From 66-474 sp035572335 (GTDB lineage Bacteria; Pseudomonadota; Gammaproteobacteria; Xanthomonadales; Rhodanobacteraceae): DNA of 5,741 nt. Shown one piece after another: positions 1-5,614 of this stretch. The stretch is taken from assembly GCA_035572335.1 (NCBI GenBank), contig DATNAW010000198.1, forward strand, positions 1 through 5,741, written 5' to 3'. Positions within the stretch are counted from its first letter, which is position 1. Each line of letters starts with the position of its first letter. A program made the translations under genes and the position numbers. Below the pieces are notes generated by a model that worked only from the letters and a program-made list of their open reading frames with translations, was not told where the DNA came from and made no database searches.

Positions 1-1840
1 TGGCCTTGACCAGCACGATGCGGCCGGGCATCGGCGCGATGATCTGGCTGGCCCCGGCCGCGTCGCTGGCTTCCCACGCGAACGCCGGCACGCGCTCGAA
101 GCGCCAGCGGATGCCATTCGCATCATGCAGCAGCACGCGTGATGCATCCGCACGGACTTCGAAACGACGCGCTTCGTCGTCGAAGCGGGCACTGAGGGTT
201 GTGCCGTCCCAATGCGTACTCTCGACATTGCGCTTCGCGTCACCGGCTTGCAGCGCGTAGCGGCCGGCGTGGCCACGCGCTTCGACTTCGTGGCGCCGGC
301 CGCCCACCGCCAACGCGACGATGCGTTTGCCGGCATGGCCGATACGCCACGCATCAGACATGTTCCAGGGCGAGTGCGGGTCGGACGCGTCCGTCGCGCT
401 CGAACGTTCATCCTGCAACAACGCCGCGACGGCCGCCGCGAATACTGCGGAGGGTTCCGGCTGCGCTTCGCCGGCGACGAATTCGTCGAGGTGTCGATCC
501 AGGTAGCCGGTGTCGATGGTGTGCCCGACGACACTCGGGTGCCGCACCAGCCGTTCCAGGAAGGCGACGTTCGACTTCGGCCCGACGATTTCGCATGCGG
601 CCAGCGCTTCGCCCATGCGCTGCAAGGCCGAAGGGCGGTCCATGTCCCACACGATCAGCTTGGCGATCAAGGGGTCGTAGAAAATCGTCACGGTGTCGCC
701 TTCGGTCACGCCGCCGTCAAGGCGCACATGTGTCGATGGCTGCGGCAACGCCAGGCGCGTCAGCTTGCCCGAGCCCGGCAGGAAACCGTGGTCGGGATCT
801 TCCGCGTACAGTCGCACTTCGATCGCGTGGCCGCGCGAACGCACCTGCTCCTGTGTCCATGGCAGCGGTTCGCCATCGGCGATGCGCAGCTGCCACTCGA
901 CCAGGTCGATGCCGTGGGTCATTTCCGTGACGGGGTGTTCGACCTGCAGGCGCGTGTTCATTTCCATGAAATGGAAATCGCCCGGACTTCCATCTGCATG
1001 TCGTCCGACGATGAACTCCACCGTACCGGCGCCGACATAGTTCACGGCTTTCGCCGCCGCCACCGCCGCCGCACCCATCGCGGCGCGGCGTTCGGCGTCG
1101 AGGAAAGGCGAGGGGGTTTCTTCCAGCACCTTCTGGTAACGGCGTTGCGCCGAACATTCGCGTTCGTCGATGTGGATGATGTTGCCGTGGCGATCGCCGA
1201 AAATCTGGAACTCGATATGGCGCGGATGTTCGATGTAGCGTTCCAGCAGCATCGACGCATCGCCGAACGAGGCCTTCGCGACGCGCTGCGCGGTCGCCAG
1301 CGCGTCGGGGAATTCGGCGTCGCTGCGCACGATCTGCATGCCCTTGCCGCCGCCGCCCGCCGACGGCTTGATGATCAGCGGATAGCCGATCTTGTGCGCC
1401 TGCTTTGCAAGGTGCGCATTGTCCTGGTTGTCGCCGTCGTAGCCCGGCACCAGCGGCACGTCGTGCTTCGCCATCAGGCGCTTGGCGGCGGCTTTCGAAC
1501 CCATCGCCTCGATGCTTTCGGGGTCGGGTCCGATGAACACGATGCCGGCTTCCCGGCACGCGCGCGAGAAGCCCGTGTTCTCGGACAGGAATCCGTAGCC
1601 GGGATGGATCGCCTGCGCGCCGGACTTCTTGGCGGCTTCGATGATCGCGTCGCCGCGCAGGTACGACTCGTCCGGGCGCGGGCCACCGATGGGCCAGGCT
1701 TCGTCGGCCAGCCGCACGTGCTGCGCATCCTTGTCCGCTTCGGAAAACACCGCGATGGTGTGGATGCCGAGCCGCCTGCAGGTGCGGATCACGCGACAGG
1801 CGATCTCGCCGCGGTTGGCGATCAGTACGCGCTGGAACAC
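1..1840 (-). CDS. liuD: 3-methylcrotonyl-CoA carboxylase, alpha (biotin carboxylase/BCCP) subunit; partial, C-terminus off the left edge
   Basis: Biotin-dependent subunit that carboxylates its own biotin using ATP and bicarbonate; the beta subunit then transfers the carboxyl group to 3-methylcrotonyl-CoA in leucine catabolism (cytoplasm). The frame stays open for 613 codons from a GTG (MFQRVLIANRGEIACRV) and leaves the window. Visible parts: biotin carboxylase N-domain (about 1-110, HPGYGFLSEN at 79-88); ATP-grasp domain with glycine loop GGGGKGM (162-168), K237, E275, E293 and MNTRLQVEHPVTE (294-306, R297); C-domain with R343; a linker/BT-like region (about 445-590); and the start of the biotinyl domain, APMPG at 602-606. 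The biotinyl lysine would lie just beyond position 1. The start is set by GGAGGG six bases upstream, and the GTG overlaps the previous stop (TAGTG). Family members are about 650-670 residues, so roughly 50 are missing. A geranyl-CoA or propionyl/acetyl-CoA carboxylase alpha subunit is the alternative; the neighbouring liuC favours methylcrotonyl-CoA. Confidence 0.93.
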   Translation of the reverse strand, partial: MFQRVLIANRGEIACRVIRTCRRLGIHTIAVFSEADKDAQHVRLADEAWPIGGPRPDESYLRGDAIIEAAKKSGAQAIHPGYGFLSENTGFSRACREAGIVFIGPDPESIEAMGSKAAAKRLMAKHDVPLVPGYDGDNQDNAHLAKQAHKIGYPLIIKPSAGGGGKGMQIVRSDAEFPDALATAQRVAKASFGDASMLLERYIEHPRHIEFQIFGDRHGNIIHIDERECSAQRRYQKVLEETPSPFLDAERRAAMGAAAVAAAKAVNYVGAGTVEFIVGRHADGSPGDFHFMEMNTRLQVEHPVTEMTHGIDLVEWQLRIADGEPLPWTQEQVRSRGHAIEVRLYAEDPDHGFLPGSGKLTRLALPQPSTHVRLDGGVTEGDTVTIFYDPLIAKLIVWDMDRPSALQRMGEALAACEIVGPKSNVAFLERLVRHPSVVGHTIDTGYLDRHLDEFVAGEAQPEPSAVFAAAVAALLQDERSSATDASDPHSPWNMSDAWRIGHAGKRIVALAVGGRRHEVEARGHAGRYALQAGDAKRNVESTHWDGTTLSARFDDEARRFEVRADASRVLLHDANGIRWRFERVPAFAWEASDAAGASQIIAPMPGRIVLVKA

Positions 1841-2358
1841 TATTCACCCTCCCAGTAATCGCGCGTGTCTTCGTGCCGCGCCAGATGACGCAAGCGCGCG
1901 TGTCGTCCGTTTTCATCGTCCGGCAAATCCTCGTAGACGCCGAACTTGCCGGAATCGGGGTACTCGCAGATTTCGATGGGCGCCATCGTGCTGAGGCCGA
2001 GGTAGCGCATTTCCGTGGCGCCCGTGTTGATGATCTGGTGGGCGGTTTCCGGGCCGCCGGTCGGGCAGGCGACGATGTCGCCTGCGCGCAACGGGTGTCG
2101 CTGGTCGCCGTAACGCAATTCGCCCGTGCCTTCGAGGATGAAGAACATTTCTTCTTCCACGCGATGGCTGTGGAACGGACAGTTGCGTTTGCCCGGCGCG
2201 ACCACCGTCAGGTTGTAGCCGAGTTTGTGCGCGCCGATGCGACGGGCGATCTCGGCCCAGCGGATGTCGTACTGGCCGGCGTTCGGGCCATGAGCTGCGC
2301 GTTCGGGGCTTTCAGGGCGCAGTTCGGCGTCGTCCAGATTGAGGATGGGGGCGGGCAT
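1840..2358 (-). CDS. Cupin-domain protein, second of a tandem pair (COG3837-like)
   Basis: A 172-residue single-domain cupin (double-stranded beta-helix), cytoplasmic, with no signal peptide. Cupin motif 1 is PFHSHRVEEEMFFILEGTG (61-79), with H63, H65 and E69/E70 as likely metal ligands; motif 2 is GDIVACPTGGPETAHQ (93-108), with H107 as the fourth ligand. A conserved tail follows: ICEYPDSGKFGV (130-141) and the C-terminal DYWEGE. It is a clear paralogue of the gene just upstream: over a 100-residue core about 67 positions are identical by hand alignment, while the first 40 residues have diverged. The ATG lies two bases after the upstream stop, with AAGG in that gene's tail as ribosome binding site. 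Its own last codons (GAG GGT GAA TAG) supply the Shine-Dalgarno for liuD, whose GTG overlaps this stop by one base. Metal binding is expected, but substrate and reaction are unknown; a role tied to acyl-CoA or sugar metabolism is only a guess. Confidence 0.88.
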   Translation of the reverse strand: MPAPILNLDDAELRPESPERAAHGPNAGQYDIRWAEIARRIGAHKLGYNLTVVAPGKRNCPFHSHRVEEEMFFILEGTGELRYGDQRHPLRAGDIVACPTGGPETAHQIINTGATEMRYLGLSTMAPIEICEYPDSGKFGVYEDLPDDENGRHARLRHLARHEDTRDYWEGE

Positions 2359-2360
2359 GG

Positions 2361-2882
2361 CTATTCGCCTTCCCAGTAGTCGCGCGAATCGGCGGCACGT
2401 CCGATATGCGCAAACATTTGTGGCCGACCGTTCGGGTCTGCGCCGAAGAAAGCCAGCACGCCGAATTTTCCGGAGTCGGGATAGTCACAGATTTCCGGCG
2501 ACTCGGCGGTGCTGACCGCGAGCACCTTGAGTTCCGCTTCACCCGTGTTGTGCAGTTGGTGTGCGGTTTCCGGTCCGCCGGGTGGACAGGCGATGACATC
2601 GCCGGCGCGAACCTGGAACGTCGCGTCTCCGACACGGATCTCGCCCGTGCCTTCCAGCACGAAGAACATTTCCTCGTTGACGCGATGGTTGTGGAACGGA
2701 TATCCACGTTTTCCGGGTGCGATCGCGGTGATGTTGTATCCGAGCTTGCGCGCGCCCATCACGCGTCCGAGTTCCGCCCGCCGGCCGCCATAGCGTTCGC
2801 CGGGCATTTCGGCGCCCATCCGGCGCGAGTTTTCGGCGAGATCGGTGTACTGCGCGTCGGCGATGTTCAGAACGGGTTTCAT
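2361..2882 (-). CDS. Cupin-domain protein, first of a tandem pair (COG3837-like)
   Basis: A 173-residue cytoplasmic cupin. Motif 1 is PFHNHRVNEEMFFVLEGTG (62-80), with H64, H66 and E70/E71; motif 2 is GDVIACPPGGPETAHQ (94-109), with H108. The complete 3-His/1-Glu set suggests a metal-binding, possibly catalytic cupin. It shares with its downstream paralogue the ICxYPDSGKFGV segment (131-142) and the terminal RDYWEGE. I chose the ATG at 2882 because GAGGG lies six bases upstream and the protein then begins MKPVLNIADA, similar to MPAPILNLDDA in the paralogue. An in-frame ATG at 2939 (MTLATAKDQ) would add 19 residues but lacks a good ribosome binding site. The 70-base gap to the VOC gene is the widest inside the operon and could hold an internal promoter. 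The biochemical function is not recognisable. Confidence 0.88.
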   Translation of the reverse strand: MKPVLNIADAQYTDLAENSRRMGAEMPGERYGGRRAELGRVMGARKLGYNITAIAPGKRGYPFHNHRVNEEMFFVLEGTGEIRVGDATFQVRAGDVIACPPGGPETAHQLHNTGEAELKVLAVSTAESPEICDYPDSGKFGVLAFFGADPNGRPQMFAHIGRAADSRDYWEGE

Positions 2883-2915
2883 GGTTCGCCCTCGAAGTGG
2901 AGTGACTGCAGCCTG

Positions 2916-2944
2916 ATCCTTCGCTGTTGCCAGCGTCATGTCAG
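2916..2944 (-). promoter_or_regulatory. Possible weak internal promoter ahead of the tandem cupins
   Basis: Reading leftward in the 70-base gap between the VOC gene and the first cupin, CTGACA (2944-2939, five of six to TTGACA) is followed after exactly 17 bases by AAGGAT (2921-2916, three of six to TATAAT). The -10 match is poor, so this may be chance. If real, it would let the cupins and liuD be expressed apart from liuC. Confidence 0.18.
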
Positions 2945-2952
2945 CAGCCGTT

Positions 2953-3342
2953 TCATGCCGGCGTGTGGCAGACCGCTTCGATGTTGTGGCCATCCAGGTC
3001 CAGCACGAACGCGGCGTAATAGTGTTCGTGGTAGTGCGGCCGCAGGCCCGGCTTGCCGTTGTCGCGCCCGCCCATCGCGAGCGCGGCCTGGTAAAACGCG
3101 TCCACGTCCGCGCGCGTTTTGGCAGTGAAGGCGATGTGGAGGCGCCCGCGCACCATGCCTTCGCCGTCGCCGATCCAGAAGTAGGGCTTGCCGTTCTCGC
3201 CAAAGCCCGCATGCGAGCTGCCGCCGGTCTGTTCGGCGGTCACCTCCATCACGACGCCGATGCCGAGCGGTTCAAGCGCCGCTTCATAAAACTTCCTGCT
3301 GGCGAGGAAATTGGAAACCGGGAATCCGATGTGGTCGAGCAC
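2953..3342 (-). CDS. VOC-superfamily (glyoxalase/bleomycin-resistance/dioxygenase fold) protein
   Basis: A 129-residue protein with the paired beta-alpha-beta-beta-beta layout of the vicinal oxygen chelate superfamily: MLDHIGFPVSNFLASRKFYE opens the first half, and RLHIAFTAKTRADVDAFYQ (67-85) opens the second. Candidate metal ligands at the usual places are H4, H69 and E122 (in GHNIEAVCH). A His-rich HYHEHYY stretch (103-109) precedes the last strand. The GTG start is supported by AAGGAG seven bases upstream, which lies in the last codons of liuC (AAG GAG TAG); the gap between the genes is four bases, so translation is probably coupled. Family members include glyoxalase I-like lyases, epimerases (including methylmalonyl-CoA epimerase) and dioxygenases. 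The sequence shows the fold but not the substrate. Its place in a leucine-catabolic operon suggests an acyl-CoA or aldehyde substrate, which is inference. Confidence 0.85.
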   Translation of the reverse strand: MLDHIGFPVSNFLASRKFYEAALEPLGIGVVMEVTAEQTGGSSHAGFGENGKPYFWIGDGEGMVRGRLHIAFTAKTRADVDAFYQAALAMGGRDNGKPGLRPHYHEHYYAAFVLDLDGHNIEAVCHTPA

Positions 3343-3346
3343 GGTT

Positions 3347-4138
3347 CTACTCCTTCAGCCATGGCGGCGAACGTTTTTCGAGGAATGCGGACAAGCCCTG
3401 CTGGCCTTCGGGTGACACGCGCAGGCGCGCGATCAATGCCGCGTTTTCGGTATCGATGCGTTCGGCGGATTCGATCGTCATGCCGGCCGTGCGCAGGGCG
3501 AGTTGCTTGGCTTGATGTTGCGCGACCGGACCGCCCTTGGCGAGATGGTGCAGCTGGCGATCGACGGCTTCGTCCAACTTGTCGGCGGGAATGCATTGAT
3601 GCAACAGCCCGATCCGTGCGGCTTCGGTGGCGTCGAAGATTTCCGCGCTGACGAACAGGCGCCGCGCCTGGCGCGGCCCGATCGCCTGCACCACGTACGG
3701 CGCGATCGTGGCGGGCACCAAGCCGAGCTTCACTTCGCTCAGCGAAAACTTCGCGCCCTCGACGCCGATTGCGATGTCACAGCACGCGACCAGTCCGACG
3801 CCGCCGCCGTAAGCGGCACCGTTGATGCGCGCCACGGTGGGTTTCGGGAAGAATTGCAGCGTGCGCAGGAGTTTCGCGAGGCGCAGTGCATCGTCGCGGT
3901 TCTCGTCCGCGCTGGCTGTCGCCATGCGCCGCATCCAATTAAGGTCTGCGCCGGCCGAGAAGGTCGCGCCCGTTCCCGTCAGTACCAGCACGCGCAGGCT
4001 GGCGTCCGCCGCAAGCGATTCCAGCGCGGCCGTGGTCTCGGCGATCAGCATGTCGTCGAAGGCATTGTGGACCTGCGGGCGTTCCAGCGACAGGGTCGCC
4101 ACCGCACCCTTCCGTGCGAGTCGGATCGTTTCGGGCAT
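3347..4138 (-). CDS. liuC: 3-methylglutaconyl-CoA hydratase (enoyl-CoA hydratase/isomerase family)
   Basis: A crotonase-fold enzyme of 263 residues that hydrates 3-methylglutaconyl-CoA to HMG-CoA, the step after methylcrotonyl-CoA carboxylase in leucine breakdown. The N-terminal RPQVHNAFDD (20-29) is typical. The first oxyanion-hole segment is SAGADLNWM (61-69) and the second is NGAAYGGGVGL (106-116). The catalytic glutamate is E135 in FSLSEVKLGLVPATIAPYV. The position of the other crotonase glutamate (E144 in rat mitochondrial hydratase) is glycine, G115. The ATG at 4138 gives the start MPETIRLARKGAVATL, usual for the family; TTG (4162) and GTG (4147) in frame upstream are possible, but none of the three has a strong ribosome binding site. 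As the first gene of the minus-strand run it would carry the operon promoter, which I cannot identify with confidence. The family is broad, so specificity rests on its closeness to LiuC/AtuE-type sequences and on the adjacent liuD. Confidence 0.87.
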   Translation of the reverse strand: MPETIRLARKGAVATLSLERPQVHNAFDDMLIAETTAALESLAADASLRVLVLTGTGATFSAGADLNWMRRMATASADENRDDALRLAKLLRTLQFFPKPTVARINGAAYGGGVGLVACCDIAIGVEGAKFSLSEVKLGLVPATIAPYVVQAIGPRQARRLFVSAEIFDATEAARIGLLHQCIPADKLDEAVDRQLHHLAKGGPVAQHQAKQLALRTAGMTIESAERIDTENAALIARLRVSPEGQQGLSAFLEKRSPPWLKE

Positions 4139-4226
4139 GGATCGCACCGGCCAAAACGGCAAGGATAGCCGGTTGACGAAAGCCGGCTCGCGCCGCGGCG
4201 GGATGAATCGCGGCGAACCCCGCTGG

Positions 4227-4255
4227 TTGCGTTACTAAATGCGAACGATTAGCAT
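4227..4255 (+). promoter_or_regulatory. Candidate sigma-70 promoter of the iron-uptake operon
   Basis: TTGCGT (4227-4232) and TAGCAT (4250-4255) are separated by 17 bases. The -10 keeps the TA...AT frame of the consensus and lies inside the Fur box, the normal geometry for Fur repression. Transcription would begin near 4262, leaving a leader of about 40 bases before the ATG at 4302. Confidence 0.5.
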
Positions 4256-4257
4256 TT
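4237..4257. promoter_or_regulatory. Fur box (ferric uptake regulator operator)
   Basis: An inverted repeat with 9-base arms, AAATGCGAA and TTAGCATTT, around a CGA centre; the arms pair at eight of nine positions. The core ATGCGAACGATTAGCAT matches the classical Fur-type core ATGAGAATGATTCTCAT at 13 of 17 positions. It overlaps a candidate promoter for the cupredoxin/FTR1 iron genes just downstream, so Fe-loaded Fur would be expected to repress them. The local AT richness stands out from the GC-rich surroundings. Confidence 0.82.
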
Positions 4258-4301
4258 GCTGTGAAGACATATGCGGGCGCAAGCCCCGGTGGAGTTCAGC
4301 A

Positions 4302-4640
4302 ATGCGCGGGTGGCGATGGTTGCCGGTCCTGATGTTTGCGAGTGCAGCCGCGTTCGCGGTTCCCGCACATGCCGAGGGCACGCTCGAATTCCATCTCGTT
4401 TTGCAGAACCACAAGTTCGAACCGGCGACATTGAAGGTACCGGCCAACACCAAGTTCAAAGTGTTGGTGACCAACCGCAACCCCGCGCCGTCGGAATTCG
4501 AAAGTTCCGATTTCAACCGCGAGAAGATCGTGTTGCCGAACAGCACCATCACCGTGTTCATCGGGCCGCTCGACAAGGGCACGTACAAGTTTTTCGATGA
4601 TTTCAACCAGGCCACCACCGGCACGCTGGTGGCGGAGTAA
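4302..4640 (+). CDS. Exported cupredoxin-domain protein, partner of the FTR1 iron permease
   Basis: A 112-residue protein with a signal peptide (MRGWRWLPVLMFASAAAFAVPAHA, written as residues 1-10 and 11-24; cleavage after AHA, before E25), leaving about 88 residues in the periplasm. The mature part is a cupredoxin-like beta sandwich: FHLVLQNHKFEPATLKVPAN (30-49), then KFKVLVTNRNPAPSEFES (51-68) and GTYKFFDDFNQATTGTLVAE (93-112). The His, Cys, His and Met of type-1 copper sites are absent; acidic residues (E66, E68, D70, D99, D100) occupy the equivalent neighbourhoods, so direct iron binding or a structural role is more likely than electron transfer. It resembles the cupredoxin region of EfeO and the FtrB-type partners of FTR1 permeases. 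The ATG at 4302 has GGAG seven bases upstream; an in-frame ATG at 4239 lies inside the Fur box and is unlikely. The stop is three bases before the permease ATG, so the two genes form an operon. Confidence 0.87.
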   Translation: MRGWRWLPVLMFASAAAFAVPAHAEGTLEFHLVLQNHKFEPATLKVPANTKFKVLVTNRNPAPSEFESSDFNREKIVLPNSTITVFIGPLDKGTYKFFDDFNQATTGTLVAE

Positions 4641-4643
4641 GCC

Positions 4644-5513
4644 ATGTTGGGTATTGCACTGCTGGTCTTCCGCGAAGTCCTGGAAGCCGCGCTGATCGTG
4701 ACCGTGGTCGCGGCGGCGACGCGCGGCGTGCCGCGGCGCAGCGTGTTCGTGGGCGGCGGCATTACGCTCGGGGTGATCGGTGCAATTGTCGTTGCCGTGT
4801 GCATGGGTTTCATCGAAGGGTCGCTGGGCGGCATCGGCCAGGAAGTGTTCCAGGCCGCCGTGCTGTTGACCGCGGTGGTGATGATCGGCTGGCACGTCAC
4901 CTGGATGTCCAGCCACGGCAAGGAGATGGTGCAGCAGATGCAGCGCGTCACCGATTCGGTGAAAGCCGGTTCGAGTTCGATTGCAATCCTTTTGGCCGTT
5001 GTCGCATTGGCCGTTTTACGCGAAGGCTCGGAAGTGGTGCTGTTCCTGTTCGGCATGGCGGCGGGCGGCGCGAGCAAGCTGGGCTTCATCGGCGGTGTGC
5101 CGCTGGGACTCGCCGGCGGCGTGGCCGTCGGGTTCGCGTTGTACTTCGGGTTGCTGCGCATTCCGATCCGCTATTTCTTCAGCGCGACCAACTGGATGCT
5201 GGTGGTGCTGGCCAGCGGACTCGCGGCCTCGGCCGCCGGTTTCCTGATCCAGGCCAACCTGCTGCCCGCGTGGGGCAACCAGCTTTGGGATACCTCGTGG
5301 CTGCTGACCGATCACTCGATCGTCGGCCAGGCGGTGCACGTGCTCACCGGTTACGAAGCGCGCCCGGCCGGCATGCAGCTGGTGTTCTGGCTCGTGACCT
5401 TCGTGGTGCTGGTCACCGGCATGCGCTTCATGTCGATGCGAATGGCGGCGCAGAAGCGTGCGAAATCGACCAGCCGCTCCGCGGTCTCGACCGGCGCCAC
5501 GCGCACGGCGTGA
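4644..5513 (+). CDS. FTR1/EfeU-family high-affinity iron permease
   Basis: An inner-membrane iron permease of 289 residues, close to the roughly 280 of E. coli EfeU. About seven hydrophobic helices are visible (near 3-22, 35-57, 69-88, 111-139, 147-171, 180-203, 245-264). The two diagnostic RExxE iron-binding motifs are present inside helices 1 and 4: REVLE (10-14) and REGSE (126-130). The loop before the last helix carries the family pattern LWDTSWLLTDHSIVGQAVHVLTGYE (split: 214-221, 222-238). The tail after residue 265 is short, basic and Ser/Thr-rich, probably cytoplasmic. The ATG follows GGAG by six bases, and that GGAG lies in the last codons of the cupredoxin gene (GCG GAG TAA), indicating coupling. 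Known relatives transport iron with a periplasmic partner (EfeO/EfeB, or FtrA/B/D in Bordetella); only a cupredoxin is present here. Fur control from the upstream box is expected. Confidence 0.93.
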   Translation: MLGIALLVFREVLEAALIVTVVAAATRGVPRRSVFVGGGITLGVIGAIVVAVCMGFIEGSLGGIGQEVFQAAVLLTAVVMIGWHVTWMSSHGKEMVQQMQRVTDSVKAGSSSIAILLAVVALAVLREGSEVVLFLFGMAAGGASKLGFIGGVPLGLAGGVAVGFALYFGLLRIPIRYFFSATNWMLVVLASGLAASAAGFLIQANLLPAWGNQLWDTSWLLTDHSIVGQAVHVLTGYEARPAGMQLVFWLVTFVVLVTGMRFMSMRMAAQKRAKSTSRSAVSTGATRTA

Positions 5514-5532
5514 GCCGGAATCAGCGGGCGCT

Positions 5533-5551
5533 TGCCGTCATCACCACGGCA
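5533..5551 (+). terminator. Weak hairpin after the permease gene, possible terminator
   Basis: TGCCGT (5533-5538) and ACGGCA (5546-5551) form a six-pair stem with a seven-base loop, 20 bases after the stop codon. There is no T-run after it, so it is not a standard intrinsic terminator; it could be a processing or 3'-end stabilising structure, or chance. Confidence 0.25.
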
Positions 5552-5557
5552 CCTGCC

Positions 5558-5614
5558 TGTGGAGTCGATCGATGCGGATTCCCCTCTTTCGGCTTCGCGG
5601 AGTTGCACTCCACA
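5558..5614. repeat. Inverted repeat, 8-base perfect arms
   Basis: TGTGGAGT at 5558-5565 is the exact reverse complement of ACTCCACA at 5607-5614, with 41 bases between. The arms do not extend further. It could fold into a long-loop stem in a transcript or be coincidental. Confidence 0.3.

Larger units (their letters stand above)
4139..4301. other. Divergent intergenic region between liuC and the iron operon
   Basis: This 163-base region separates two outward-reading operons. The right part holds the Fur box and a promoter for the iron genes. The left part (4139-4230) is GC-rich and contains a perfect 10-base palindrome at 4191-4200 and repeated AGCCGG units (4167-4172, 4181-4186). I see no convincing minus-strand -35/-10 pair for liuC and no obvious LiuR- or PsrA-like palindrome. 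Confidence 0.7.

Noticed and set aside
212..1858. 548-codon open frame on the plus strand
   Set aside because: It is exactly antisense to liuD, whose own frame carries a continuous biotin carboxylase with all motifs. The antisense product is Arg/His-rich, with no recognisable domain; such frames are common opposite GC-rich genes.
717..1916. 399-codon open frame on the minus strand
   Set aside because: It runs in another frame over liuD and the end of the second cupin, gives an Arg/Pro-rich product and lacks any domain.
2883..3212. N-terminal extension of the first cupin through the VOC gene in another frame
   Set aside because: The extension is low-complexity and overlaps the VOC coding sequence; the ATG at 2882 has a good ribosome binding site and matches the paralogue's start.
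4191..4200. Perfect 10-base GC palindrome upstream of liuC
   Set aside because: Made only of G and C in a GC-rich region, so likely to occur by chance; no flanking symmetry supports an operator.
4239..4301. Upstream start (MRTISICCEDICG...) for the cupredoxin gene
   Set aside because: This ATG lies within the Fur box and upstream of the predicted transcript start, and would bury the signal peptide 21 residues in.
4235..5161. 308-codon open frame antisense to the cupredoxin and permease genes
   Set aside because: A Thr/Pro/Ser-rich product typical of the reverse complement of a membrane-protein gene; it would also start inside the permease and end in the Fur box.
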